Positions 7,928 through 16,413 are shown, counted from the first letter of the stretch. The stretch is 34,958 nt of DNA from UBA7328 sp002471345 (GCA_964011275.1 CAXGOB010000054.1:1-34958); one strand, 5' to 3'. The notes: generated from the sequence alone by a model not told the origin. Numbers and translations: made by a program.

Positions 7928-9163
7928 ATGAAGTATTTCTATATTATTCTCTTTGGCCTATTTATCTCCTGTACAAGTGGGAAACTACTCAACCATGAAT
8001 TCACAAGAAAGCTAGATACCACCACTAGGCCTATCAATTATCAAGTAAAAAAGACTTATATGGCTGGATCAGTTTCAGCAAGCAACGAATTTCCAGCTGC
8101 TCGTTTGAATGATTTCATGCAACTGAATGATTCCACTTATCAAGTGACTATTAGCCCTGAAAATGTACCTATTAATGAAAGCCCTTGGTATGCATTTCAG
8201 ATTTGGTCAGATATTCCTCAGCATATTTATCTAAAGCTACATTATACTGAACACGAACATCGATATAATCCAAAATTGAGTGATAATGGTGACACATGGA
8301 CTGAAATGGCAACCGACCTTATCCAATTGGACCAAGACAGTGTACATGCAACGATTCAGCTAGATCTGACCCCTCAAAAACTATGGGTAGCTGGTCAGGA
8401 AATCGAGGATCATAGACGGGTCGGAGACTGGATGGAGCAGTTCAAAAATCATCCCTCAGTGTCTCTAGGGTCAGCAGGAACTAGTGTTCAGGATCGTTCA
8501 TTATATTATATGAACATTACCAATGGTGAGAATAAAAAGAAGCCAACAGTAGTAGTTATAAGTCGTCAACATCCACCAGAGGTCACTGGTTATTTAGCAA
8601 TGAAAGCATTTATCGAAAAGATCATTGAGGATGGAGCAAACAATGGCTTCCTAGATAAATATCGAGTAATGGTATATCCACTCATGAATCCAGATGGAGT
8701 GGATCTCGGCCATTATAGACATAATACTGGAGGAATTGATATGAATAGAGATTGGAGCTTTTATCATCAACAAGAAAACAGAACTGTAGCTGAACACATT
8801 GTCTCAGAAACCAACAAGGAAAAAAATGAAGTGGTACTCGGTTTAGATTTTCATAGCACATATTATGATGTCTATTATACCAATGATGAAACTGTAGAAG
8901 TGAGAATTCAAGGATTCACAAAAGAATGGCTGAAACGATTAGAACGAGATCTAGATCTCGAAGATATAAATGAACAAGCTAGTGGCTATGGTGCTCCGAC
9001 ATCGAAAGGATGGTTTAATAAACAATTAGGTGCTGAAAGCATCACTTACGAAATCGGCGATGATACACCAAGAGATTTCATCCAAGTCAAAGGACATTTA
9101 TCCGCTGTACATATGATGGACATACTCTTGAAGTATGGTGAACGATGGAAGCTCTATAAATAG
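7928..9163 (+). CDS. M14-family zinc carboxypeptidase lipoprotein
   Basis: A 411-aa envelope peptidase. The lipoprotein signal ends LFISC (Cys15). Residues 35-185 form a beta-rich domain that precedes the M14 catalytic domain. Zinc ligands are His215 and Glu218 in RQHPPEVTG, and His309 in LDFHST. The substrate-binding Asn-Arg is NRDW (273-276), and the catalytic Glu is most likely Glu375 in TYEIGDDT. This is the pattern of M14 proteins related to cytosolic carboxypeptidases. It stops with TAG, which shows that TAG is a normal terminator here, and a strong hairpin follows. The substrate (peptide or muropeptide) is unknown. Confidence 0.85.
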   Translation: MKYFYIILFGLFISCTSGKLLNHEFTRKLDTTTRPINYQVKKTYMAGSVSASNEFPAARLNDFMQLNDSTYQVTISPENVPINESPWYAFQIWSDIPQHIYLKLHYTEHEHRYNPKLSDNGDTWTEMATDLIQLDQDSVHATIQLDLTPQKLWVAGQEIEDHRRVGDWMEQFKNHPSVSLGSAGTSVQDRSLYYMNITNGENKKKPTVVVISRQHPPEVTGYLAMKAFIEKIIEDGANNGFLDKYRVMVYPLMNPDGVDLGHYRHNTGGIDMNRDWSFYHQQENRTVAEHIVSETNKEKNEVVLGLDFHSTYYDVYYTNDETVEVRIQGFTKEWLKRLERDLDLEDINEQASGYGAPTSKGWFNKQLGAESITYEIGDDTPRDFIQVKGHLSAVHMMDILLKYGERWKLYK

Positions 9164-9252
9164 TAATATTCTAAGTCTTTTCTTAACTAAACCACAAGAA
9201 AGCAATCTCTTAAATGCTTAGAGAGATCAGGTTACTAAAAGTAAATTCAATA

Positions 9253-9288
9253 AAAAAAGGTGAACAACCTGGGTCATTCACCTTTTTT
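9253..9288. terminator. bidirectional rho-independent terminator
   Basis: A perfect 12-bp inverted repeat, AAAAAAGGTGAA (9253-9264) and TTCACCTTTTTT (9277-9288), has a 12-nt loop and U-runs on both strands. It lies between the converging M14 peptidase and LysM protein genes and should serve both. Confidence 0.9.
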
Positions 9289-9310
9289 ACATTTAGTTAT
9301 TCTAGCAATT

Positions 9311-9757
9311 CTAAAGCGCTGGAATTCTCAAAATCTGTCCTGGATATATTTCATCTGGATCTTTAAGCATTGGTTTATTTGCATCAAATATCGTTGGATA
9401 TTTCATCGCATCACCATACACTTCTTTGGCAATTTTAGATAAATAGTCGCCTTTTTTTACTTCATAGAAAGTAGATTCTGGTTCAGGATTTTCGACATGA
9501 ATATTATCAGCTACAGCTCCCACACCTTCTACATTCCCCAATGCCAAAATTACCTTTTCTCTATCCGAATTTGTATTAGTAGATCCTTCAACAATTACTT
9601 GCTGAGCAAGTCCAATTTCTAAATTAGAAATAGGAATCTCTAGAGATTTAATAGCATTTTTCAAAGAAGCAATTCTTGTTTCTTCTTCTGTTAATTCTAC
9701 TTCTTTTTTACCAAATACCTTTTTTCCGGCATTTTTAATAAATGAAAATAAGCCCAT
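9311..9757 (-). CDS. kbp: BON-LysM protein, Kbp (YgaU) ortholog
   Basis: A 148-aa protein, matching the size of E. coli YgaU/Kbp (about 149 aa). It has the same opening (MGLFSFIKNAGKKVF), a central BON domain at about residues 35-90 (ending ALGNVEGVGAVADNIHV), and a C-terminal LysM domain at about 98-147. The LysM has FYEVKKGDYLSKIAKEVYGD and ends in ANKPMLKDPDEIYPGQILRI. There is no signal peptide. E. coli Kbp is a cytoplasmic potassium-binding protein needed for growth in high K+. The same role here is inference from whole-length similarity. The gene next upstream encodes a GlsB/YeaQ stress membrane protein, so both may respond to osmotic or envelope stress. Confidence 0.85.
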   Translation of the reverse strand: MGLFSFIKNAGKKVFGKKEVELTEEETRIASLKNAIKSLEIPISNLEIGLAQQVIVEGSTNTNSDREKVILALGNVEGVGAVADNIHVENPEPESTFYEVKKGDYLSKIAKEVYGDAMKYPTIFDANKPMLKDPDEIYPGQILRIPAL

Positions 9758-9843
9758 GTTTTTTTGAATTAAATTTTTTTATAAATACTTCTTAATGATC
9801 AAAACTTAGGTTAAAAAAATCAATCTCTTTGATTTTTGTTTTG

Positions 9844-10107
9844 TCAGGCTTTCTTAACTAACCCAACCAAGAACAGAAGAACAATTGCCCCACCGAGAGC
9901 AGTTAGAATACTAGGAATATTAAATCCTCCTGTAGCTGCACCTGCAATTCCAAGCTGTCCAGCCAACCAACCACCAACAAAACTTCCTAGAATTCCTATA
10001 ACAATATTTCCAATGGTTCCAAATCCTCTACCTTTGATAATTTGTCCAGCTAACCATCCTGCTACGGCTCCAAGTAGGCACCAAATAAGAATACTTTCAA
10101 TAGTCAT
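9844..10107 (-). CDS. GlsB/YeaQ/YmgE family stress-response membrane protein
   Basis: An 87-aa protein with three hydrophobic helices (about residues 5-24, 31-53 and 64-84) and the Gly-rich signature of the transglycosylase-associated/GlsB family. The pattern is LLGAVAGWLAGQIIKGRGFG, then GNIVIGILGSFVGGWLAG. Family members are stress-induced small membrane proteins of unclear mechanism. It lies 86 bp upstream of kbp on the same strand and may be co-transcribed with it. Confidence 0.85.
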   Translation of the reverse strand: MTIESILIWCLLGAVAGWLAGQIIKGRGFGTIGNIVIGILGSFVGGWLAGQLGIAGAATGGFNIPSILTALGGAIVLLFLVGLVKKA

Positions 10108-10261
10108 AATAATGTTGATTTTTTAATGTTTTGAAAATTGTCTACACCTATTATACGAGACATTGAACCAAACGTCACATTTTAGTCTATAATCTGATAT
10201 ACTTTTTTGAAACTATACTATTAATATTCACAAGAACCAATTGGCGAGGTATCCCTTTGAT

Positions 10262-10387
10262 CTATTCCTGCTTGTAGAGTTGAGAACTATTCAAACAAAA
10301 TTTCTGCCCACAAGAATTACTGAATAAGGAATCTGTTGGATTAGAATGTTGACAATGACAATAAATAATATCAACCCTGTATTTCAT
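10262..10387 (-). CDS. possible 41-aa Cys-containing micro-ORF
   Basis: ATG (10385-10387) to TAG (10262-10264) on the - strand encodes 41 aa with Cys at positions 10, 12, 26 and 31, in the order Y-C-H-C ... S-C-G-Q-K-F-C. The spacing could suit a small metal site. An AGGA stretch lies 3 nt before the ATG, closer than an optimal Shine-Dalgarno. The protein was not recognised. It could equally be a chance frame in an element remnant, because the tandem repeat sits just upstream of its start. Confidence 0.2.
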   Translation of the reverse strand: MKYRVDIIYCHCQHSNPTDSLFSNSCGQKFCLNSSQLYKQE

Positions 10388-10423
10388 ATTCCTAGAAGTT
10401 TCTGACGACAATTATTGAGAAAT

Positions 10424-10454
10424 TTGGATTTATTGGATTTATTGGATTTATTGG
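10424..10454. repeat. 9-bp tandem repeat, about 3.5 copies
   Basis: TTGGATTTA occurs three times head to tail (10424-10432, 10433-10441, 10442-10450), followed by a partial TTGG copy that runs into GGATTATGGG. It is the only clear short tandem array in the window and is intergenic. Confidence 0.85.
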
Positions 10455-10651
10455 GATTATGGGTTTGACATTGAAAGCAAATCATGAATTTTGGGATTCA
10501 GATTTGTAAGATAGCGATTAATCATGATGCTGCAAGTTGGCCAGAGTGAACAACGATAATTCACCTGTGATTCCTGCCACTTGAGGTTTTTTTAAGAAGA
10601 TTGAATTTCCCAACTACTGAAAAACGTAAAATTTAGATGTGCTACTGATTA

Positions 10652-11857
10652 TTATACTTCTTCTGGCCTCTTTCTTCCCGTCACCTTCTCATACACCATC
10701 CAAAGATCCATTTTAGGATCAGGATCTAATCCCTTTCCCATTCGAACTAGCTGGAATTGATGCCAAGGTGTCTGAAGCATACCAGTCATATCTATCTTAT
10801 CTACACCAGTAATCAGATCAGGAACAGAGCAGTCCATCATTTTACCACTCAGAAGGTCCTTTGCTACATCAGGAAAAACACAAAATGGTCTACCTAAACC
10901 TACGAAATCCAGTTCACCATTATCTACCGCTTTTTCCATCGTGTTGATAGTTCTGAAACCTCCAGTTAACATCAGAGGACTTGATATTTTATCCCTTACC
11001 TTTTTAATAAAATCTATAAAATATGCTTCTCTCTTAATAGTGCTTTCTTTATGTTGAGTACCCACCATCGCCGCTCTTTCATATGTTCCTCCTGATACTT
11101 CTATCATATCCATACCAGCTTCATCTAGCATTTGTATTACCTCCATAGACTCCTCTTCAGTAAATGCCCCTCTTTGGAAATCTGCTGAATTGATCTTTAT
11201 TCCTAACGGAAAATCAGCTCCTACTTTGGCCCTCATATTCTTATAGATCTCCATGACAAACCGCGATCTATTTTCTAAACTTCCACCCCATTTATCTTTT
11301 CTAATATTAGTCAAGGGAGATAAGAATTGATTTACCAGATAGCCATGTGCTCCATGAATTTGTGCTCCTTTCATTCCTGATTTTTTAGCAATCAGTGCTG
11401 CAGTAGCATATCGTTCTATCAGGTCTTCTATTTCATTCTCAGGAAGAGGCCTTGGTTCTAAGTATAACTTACTGGGCATTCCTATATTAGAAGCACTTAC
11501 AGGTGCTTTATCCAAATATATAGGTGCCTGTCGTCCAGGATGATTGATTTGCATCCATAAGTGAGTACCATATGCTTGGGCACTATCAGCAAGTTTCTTG
11601 TAGTCATCTAAAAATTCATCATCCTCAGCGATCATTACATTAGCATTAACCAGATGATCCTTGTCTACCATAGTATTGCCTGACATAAGGATACCTGCAC
11701 CTCCTTTACCCCATCTTTCATACAAATTGAATAGGGCATCAGATGGCCTTCCATTTGCCTCAGCTATTCCTTCACTTAATGCTGATTTTACTATTCGATT
11801 TGATATTACACTACCATTTGGGAGTGTGAAAGATTGACTTAGAATCCTTTTTGTCAT
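10652..11857 (-). CDS. NADH:flavin oxidoreductase, old-yellow-enzyme family
   Basis: A 401-aa FMN-dependent TIM-barrel enzyme. It opens FTLPNGSVISNRIVKSALSE, the family's beta1 region. It carries MQINHPGRQ (102-110), the active-site pair His168 and His171 in IHGAHGYL, and the classic stretch FLSPLTNIRKDKWGG then SLENRSRF up to residue 200. The C-terminal FMN-phosphate region includes LTGGFR and VGLGRPF. There is no Fe-S/FAD extension, so it is the short type that reduces activated alkenes or similar compounds with NAD(P)H. It is transcribed divergently from the Tat-signal protein, with about 96 bp between the chosen starts. Confidence 0.88.
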   Translation of the reverse strand: MTKRILSQSFTLPNGSVISNRIVKSALSEGIAEANGRPSDALFNLYERWGKGGAGILMSGNTMVDKDHLVNANVMIAEDDEFLDDYKKLADSAQAYGTHLWMQINHPGRQAPIYLDKAPVSASNIGMPSKLYLEPRPLPENEIEDLIERYATAALIAKKSGMKGAQIHGAHGYLVNQFLSPLTNIRKDKWGGSLENRSRFVMEIYKNMRAKVGADFPLGIKINSADFQRGAFTEEESMEVIQMLDEAGMDMIEVSGGTYERAAMVGTQHKESTIKREAYFIDFIKKVRDKISSPLMLTGGFRTINTMEKAVDNGELDFVGLGRPFCVFPDVAKDLLSGKMMDCSVPDLITGVDKIDMTGMLQTPWHQFQLVRMGKGLDPDPKMDLWMVYEKVTGRKRPEEV

Positions 11858-11953
11858 ATTCCTTTTTTGAGAAAAGTGGTAAATGTAAAATTCCCTGATT
11901 GCATTCTAATCATAGATTATAAAAATTTATCTAGCTTAGATAAAATTCATACT

Positions 11954-12862
11954 ATGACTAAGCGAAGAACATTTCTTCATAATGGGGCAACTCTAGCTGC
12001 ATCTATGCCATTCCTTCCTTTTCTGGATAAATTTAAATCTCAATCCATTGGAAAAAATAGAGTGAATATCTACGCAACGAATTGGGGCTTCAAAGGTGAT
12101 TTGGATGAATTTTGCAGTAAGGCTAAAGAAAATGGATATACTGGAATAGAGATTTGGACTCCACATAATCCAAAAAGCAAGAAGGCCCTCATTGATGCCA
12201 TTACAAAATATGACCTGAGGTTAGGATTGCTTTTTGGTAATAGCAACAATTCTTTTGACTCGCATTTCAGCACCTTTACTTCCACTCTTCAAAATGCCCT
12301 AGATCTTAAACCTGATTTTATAAATTGCCACAGTGGGCGAGACTATTTCTCCTTTGATGAAAACTGTAAGATTATAGAATTTACTTTAGACAAACAGAAT
12401 TCTTCAGGTATTCCTATCTATCATGAGACACACAGGGCTAGAATTCTATTTGCAGCACACATTGCAAGACAATTTTTAGAAAAATATAATGATCTCCATG
12501 TCACTCTAGATATATCGCATTGGTGTTGTGTCCATGGTTCTCATTTAGGAGACCAGGAAGAAGCTGTCAAATTGGCTTTATCTAGAACTGGTCATGTGCA
12601 CTCTCGTGTAGGTTTTAATCAAGGACCTCAAGTACCAAATGTCGATGATCCACAATATCAAGATATCATTAAGACTCATTTTGGGTGGTGGGATGATGTT
12701 GTGAATGATTATGCAGACAATGAAAAGGTTCTTACCATGACTACAGAATTTGGTCCACCTCCCTATATGTGGACTAAAGCTTTTGATGGATCACCCGTTG
12801 CTGATAATTGGGAGGTAAATCTGAAAATGAAAGAGCTTTGGGAACAGCGATATATGTTATAA
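11954..12862 (+). CDS. Tat-exported sugar phosphate isomerase/epimerase-like TIM-barrel protein
   Basis: Start chosen at ATG 11954, giving about 302 aa. The frame is open upstream only to a TTG at 11867, whose extension lacks signal features. The N-terminus M-T-K-R-R-T-F-L-H-N-G is a twin-arginine signal followed by a hydrophobic stretch (ATLAASMPFLPFL). The mature part has the xylose-isomerase-like/AP-endonuclease-2 barrel pattern: GYTGIEIWTP, INCHSGRDYF, IYHETHRAR, TLDISHWCCVH and TTEFGPPPY. The His/Glu/Asp residues in these strands are the likely metal ligands. It probably acts on a sugar in the periplasm. Its stop overlaps the end of the converging PnuC-like gene by 6 bp. Confidence 0.75.
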   Translation: MTKRRTFLHNGATLAASMPFLPFLDKFKSQSIGKNRVNIYATNWGFKGDLDEFCSKAKENGYTGIEIWTPHNPKSKKALIDAITKYDLRLGLLFGNSNNSFDSHFSTFTSTLQNALDLKPDFINCHSGRDYFSFDENCKIIEFTLDKQNSSGIPIYHETHRARILFAAHIARQFLEKYNDLHVTLDISHWCCVHGSHLGDQEEAVKLALSRTGHVHSRVGFNQGPQVPNVDDPQYQDIIKTHFGWWDDVVNDYADNEKVLTMTTEFGPPPYMWTKAFDGSPVADNWEVNLKMKELWEQRYML

Positions 12863-13603
12863 TGATTTATCCACGTCTCCATTTAATTTCCAATCAGCAA
12901 GAGTTACCACAGAATTTAATAGATAGAATATATACTTAGCTACATTCGCGATATTGACTAACATAATATTCTTTATAAGCTGAATCACATTATAAATTGC
13001 CCAGCTCAACCATGTCTCCTCATATTTGAACGCATTTGCAAAATTGGCTCCAAGTGATATACCAAAGGTCAATGAAACTACAATGAGAAATGCATGATCT
13101 GTTTTACCACCAAAGAGGTATGCTCCTAAATACACTAGAGCAAATCCTAAAATCATTCCAATAAAAGCAATCAAATAATAATGTCTATCCCTTTTCCTGA
13201 CAGTTACACCATTATTCCATCTGAACACAGAAAAACTATTGAGAAATAGTGAAATAGGATAAGTAATTATAGCAGAATGGTTGCCAAACAGATAATCAAT
13301 AGTGCCAGAGCTGGCAGAGGTAGCCACTCCAATCATATTACCCACATTGTTTTGCTTTCCTATTAGTCTAGCAGATAATACGGAGAAGATAGCACCTATA
13401 ATAGACCATAGACCTAAAGGAATAGCTCCATTCTTGATTTGAGGCCACAAATCAGAAATGGGAATACCAAATGTCATTTCTCCATTCTGATAATATGTGC
13501 CATGGAAGTCTCGCACAATACATGTTCCTAATATTAAAATCACACCAAATAAATCTATGTATTTAGAATGAACAAGGCTTCTTACAAGAGTTTTAGTATT
13601 CAC
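12857..13603 (-). CDS. PnuC-like (nicotinamide riboside/NMN transporter-type) membrane protein
   Basis: A 248-aa protein with about seven hydrophobic segments (roughly residues 18-32, 60-82, 90-125, 143-165, 170-190 and 205-235). The C-terminal region YEETWLSWAIYNVIQLIKNI resembles the PnuC signature, in which aromatic residues and W-x-x-W/N-x-x motifs line the vitamin-B3 path, and W-K-L-N near the end corresponds to the usual terminal Trp-Lys. Overall similarity is weak and the N-terminus is not canonical, so 'PnuC-like' is a fold-level guess. No NAD-salvage gene is adjacent. It converges on and overlaps the upstream + strand gene. Confidence 0.5.
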   Translation of the reverse strand: MNTKTLVRSLVHSKYIDLFGVILILGTCIVRDFHGTYYQNGEMTFGIPISDLWPQIKNGAIPLGLWSIIGAIFSVLSARLIGKQNNVGNMIGVATSASSGTIDYLFGNHSAIITYPISLFLNSFSVFRWNNGVTVRKRDRHYYLIAFIGMILGFALVYLGAYLFGGKTDHAFLIVVSLTFGISLGANFANAFKYEETWLSWAIYNVIQLIKNIMLVNIANVAKYIFYLLNSVVTLADWKLNGDVDKSL

Positions 13604-13662
13604 TATATGAGATTGACATCAGAAAGATAAAAGGATGTATGAAAACTCTACTTAAGATTAAC

Positions 13663-13697
13663 AAAAAAAGCACCAATGATTATCTTCATTGATGCTT
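13663..13697 (-). terminator. rho-independent terminator of the anion-transport cluster
   Basis: On the - strand, AAGCATCAATGA (from 13697-13686), a 6-nt loop and TCATTGGTGCTT (13679-13668) pair over 12 bp with one U-G wobble, followed by a run of seven U (13669-13663). It is about 30 bp past the carbonic anhydrase stop. Confidence 0.85.
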
Positions 13698-13725
13698 ACT
13701 TACTATTCGGTTTAGAATGGATAGG

Positions 13726-14376
13726 TTAAGACAAAAATTCTACTTTGCCAGAATTGATATCATACATTCCTCCTATTATTTCTATTTCCCCATTATTTAC
13801 CATTTCGGCAAGTACAGCGCTTTCATTAAGTATTCTTTGAATATTGAGATTGACATTTTTTTCTGCCACTTCATTTACAAAAGATATATTAGCAGATGTT
13901 CTTTGATCCACCTCGGATGGTGAAGTTACGGTTTCCACTGCAGGTGAAATCTTCTCTAACATCGCAGTCAAATTACCCAACTTAGCATGATCACATGCTC
14001 CTTTTACCGCCCCACAACTGGTATGGCCTAAAACAACTATGAGAGGTGTACCCGCCAATTTACAGGCAAATTCCATACTTCCTAAGATATCCTCATTTAC
14101 AAAGTTTCCGGCTATTCGCACACTAAATATATCCCCTATACCTTGATCAAAGATCAGTTCTGACGACACCCTAGAGTCTATGCAACTTAATACTGTTGCA
14201 AAAGGGAATTGTCCTTTGCTTGTGTCCTTTACTTGTGTATTTAAGTTTCTATTAGCTTTTTGACTATTTACAAACCTTTCATTTCCAGCTTTAAGAATGT
14301 CTAGAGCTATCTTTGGCGAAACAGATTCTTGAGTGGATTTGGTTTGTGTTATGGTGTTGAATTCTAATATATTCAT
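13726..14376 (-). CDS. beta-class carbonic anhydrase
   Basis: This 216-aa enzyme hydrates CO2 to bicarbonate. The start is taken as ATG 14376; the same frame is open to a TTG at 14400, which is less likely. Zinc ligands are in LSCIDSR (Cys65, with the Asp67-Arg69 dyad) and in GHTSCGAVKG (His118, Cys121). There is no signal peptide, so it is cytoplasmic. It directly follows the SulP transporter gene in the same orientation. That pairing is common in bacteria and suggests that imported bicarbonate and CO2 are equilibrated inside the cell. A terminator follows the gene. Confidence 0.92.
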   Translation of the reverse strand: MNILEFNTITQTKSTQESVSPKIALDILKAGNERFVNSQKANRNLNTQVKDTSKGQFPFATVLSCIDSRVSSELIFDQGIGDIFSVRIAGNFVNEDILGSMEFACKLAGTPLIVVLGHTSCGAVKGACDHAKLGNLTAMLEKISPAVETVTSPSEVDQRTSANISFVNEVAEKNVNLNIQRILNESAVLAEMVNNGEIEIIGGMYDINSGKVEFLS

Positions 14377-14411
14377 TTTTATATTTTTAAATGTTATCAA
14401 TAATAATTGGC

Positions 14412-16016
14412 TTATGCGGCCTTTGGTCCAAGTTTGAAAAATTCGATATAGCTATTTGGATTGACTACTGTTCCCCTTTCTGAAATTAACTTTACATCTA
14501 TATCTCTATTTCTAGCTTTTAGATTGAAATCTTCAAGAATTTCAACAATATCATTATCCAGATATCTGGTTTTTGTCACATCCAGTTCTAGATATGACTC
14601 TCTTTGTAGCTGGTCCAGTTCTTTGAGGATTGCTCCTTTGTTAAAAAAAGTCACTTCTTCAGCAAGAGTCATTTTGACCTTTCTCTTTCCATTACTCTTG
14701 TCCTCAATATGCAGAAAATGAGAGTTTTGGTAACTCTTAAATAAAATAACGATGACTCCTACGGCTAACCCTAATCCTATACCAATCAATAGATCAGTGA
14801 AAATGATGCCCAATACAGTCACAATGAAAGGCACAAACTGCTTCCAACCCATTTCATACATGATTTTAAACAATTGAGGTTTTGCCAGTTTGAATCCTAC
14901 AATTAAGAGAATAGCCGCTAAAACAGATAGAGGGATCATATTCAAAATCCCAGGTATAAGTACCACAGAAAATAAAAGAAGAAAACCATGAATAATTGCC
15001 GACATTTTTGACTTGCCATTAGACTGAATATTCGCAGAACTTCTGACTATCACCTGAGTAATAGGAAGCCCCCCTATCATGCCAGAGATAATATTACCTG
15101 TACCTTGCGCTAACAACTCCCTATTGGTAGGTGTTACTCTCTTTCTAGGATCTAATTTATCAGTTGCCTCTACACATAATAGAGTCTCCAAACTTGCAAC
15201 AAGAGCAATTGTAAATGCCGTAATCCAAATAGCTGGATTACCTATCTCTGAAAAATTCGGTAGGCTAAATTGTCCAAGAAATGATGAAAAATCCTCAGGA
15301 ACTGGTACACTTACTAAGTTATCATTTGTTATTGCCAAAGTGGAATGTCCTGTCGTCAAATTATAATATAGGATTCCCAAGCCTACAGCGACTAAAGGGC
15401 CTTGTATTATCGTAAATATCTTCCCTCTTTTGCTCAAAATTTTATCCCAAAGCAATAAAACAGCAAGTCCGATTATGGCAATCACTGTAGGCCCTAAGCT
15501 TATATTTTGAAACATCAGAAGAATCTCAGAGAAAGTATTTTGCCCATCTACTTGCAAGAAAGCAAAATCACCCTCTGGATTAGAGTCATACCCAAAAAAA
15601 TGAGGGATTTGCTTTAGAATGATAATTATACCAATCCCTGTAAGCATTCCTTTAATGACAGAAGAAGGAAAGTAATATCCAATGATTCCAGCTTTGAGGA
15701 ATCCAAAGACCATTTGAATAACACCACCTAAGACAACTGCCAAAAGAAAGTTTTCATAACCTCCTAATGCACCAATTGCGGTCAATACAATTGCAGCTAG
15801 TCCGGCTGCAGGGCCACTTACTCCTATTTGTGATCCACTTAGAGAACCCACGACTATTCCTCCCACAATACCTGCAATGAGGCCACCAAACAATGGAGCT
15901 CCACTTGCCAATGCGATACCTAGACATAATGGCAAAGCCACGAAAAACACAACTATACTTGCAGGAATATCACTTTTTATATTATGGAATATTCCTTGCG
16001 AATTATTTTTAGACAT
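14412..16016 (-). CDS. SulP-family anion transporter (probable bicarbonate or sulfate) with STAS domain
   Basis: About 534 aa from ATG 16016. An upstream in-frame ATG at 16046 adds 10 residues of low quality; the family usually starts just before the conserved DIPASIVVFFVALPLCLGIA segment. The membrane domain has about 12-14 TM helices with Gly-rich LFGGLIAGIVGGIVVGSLSG and the GPAAGLAAIV motif. A C-terminal cytoplasmic STAS domain (about residues 435-525) includes ELDVTKTRYLDNDIVEILEDF. The adjacent carbonic anhydrase gene favours bicarbonate as substrate (BicA-like) over sulfate, but sequence alone does not decide. No sulfate-assimilation gene is nearby. Confidence 0.88.
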   Translation of the reverse strand: MSKNNSQGIFHNIKSDIPASIVVFFVALPLCLGIALASGAPLFGGLIAGIVGGIVVGSLSGSQIGVSGPAAGLAAIVLTAIGALGGYENFLLAVVLGGVIQMVFGFLKAGIIGYYFPSSVIKGMLTGIGIIIILKQIPHFFGYDSNPEGDFAFLQVDGQNTFSEILLMFQNISLGPTVIAIIGLAVLLLWDKILSKRGKIFTIIQGPLVAVGLGILYYNLTTGHSTLAITNDNLVSVPVPEDFSSFLGQFSLPNFSEIGNPAIWITAFTIALVASLETLLCVEATDKLDPRKRVTPTNRELLAQGTGNIISGMIGGLPITQVIVRSSANIQSNGKSKMSAIIHGFLLLFSVVLIPGILNMIPLSVLAAILLIVGFKLAKPQLFKIMYEMGWKQFVPFIVTVLGIIFTDLLIGIGLGLAVGVIVILFKSYQNSHFLHIEDKSNGKRKVKMTLAEEVTFFNKGAILKELDQLQRESYLELDVTKTRYLDNDIVEILEDFNLKARNRDIDVKLISERGTVVNPNSYIEFFKLGPKAA

Positions 16017-16122
16017 ATTATTATATATTATATGTAATTGTCTCATTAAGAATACAATAACTATGATTTTCTTAATGAAAGTCTTAAATACTATGAATAG
16101 AAAAATGATTGAGAATGATAAA

Positions 16123-16413
16123 CTAAATCTGCTCTGGAGGAGGTGTTTGGATATCTGGATATATATTTTGAAGGATTGAAAAGTTATACATATCTAAATC
16201 AAGTGAAGAAGACAGATCACTTGATGGATCTTCGTTTTCATTCAAAAGAATAAGGTTTTTCTTATCCTTCTTTTTGTCTTTTTTCGATTCAGAGCTTTCT
16301 GTCCATTCAGTAATCTCATTTTCCATTAGCATAGGAAGTTCCATCAACATACTTACAGAAAGTAATGATAAAAGAAGTACAGATAAATATTTTCTGAATT
16401 GAGTTGTTCTCAT
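16123..16413 (-). CDS. small secreted or anchored protein with Lys-rich linker, unknown function
   Basis: Start chosen at ATG 16413, giving 96 aa; the open frame extends further but the extension runs into chrA and has no coding character. The N-terminus MRTTQFRKYLSVLLLSLLSV is a signal or anchor segment. It is followed by ELPMLMENEITEWTES, a strongly basic KKDKKKDKK stretch (about residues 44-52), and a Ser/Asp/Leu-rich acidic tail ending QTPPPEQI. I do not recognise a family. It sits between chrA and the SulP gene with 71-bp and 106-bp gaps on the same strand, so it is probably part of the cluster. Confidence 0.55.
   Translation of the reverse strand: MRTTQFRKYLSVLLLSLLSVSMLMELPMLMENEITEWTESSESKKDKKKDKKNLILLNENEDPSSDLSSSLDLDMYNFSILQNIYPDIQTPPPEQI

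Larger units (their letters stand above)
10108..10651. other. 544-bp gap with repeats and no clear gene
   Basis: The region separates glsB from the oxidoreductase gene. I see a 9-bp tandem repeat (10424-10454), further GGATT copies near 10494, and one small Cys-rich open frame on the - strand (10262-10387). Nothing else has a convincing start and coding character. It may hold the remnant of a small mobile or repetitive element, but no transposase or terminal inverted repeats were found. Confidence 0.5.

Noticed and set aside
9260..9442. 60-codon + strand frame over the terminator and the kbp gene
   Set aside because: It is antisense to a well-supported gene and covers a terminator hairpin; composition is not protein-like.
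11867..11953. N-terminal extension of the isomerase-like protein from a TTG
   Set aside because: It would place 29 residues before a clean Tat signal; ATG 11954 explains the N-terminus better.
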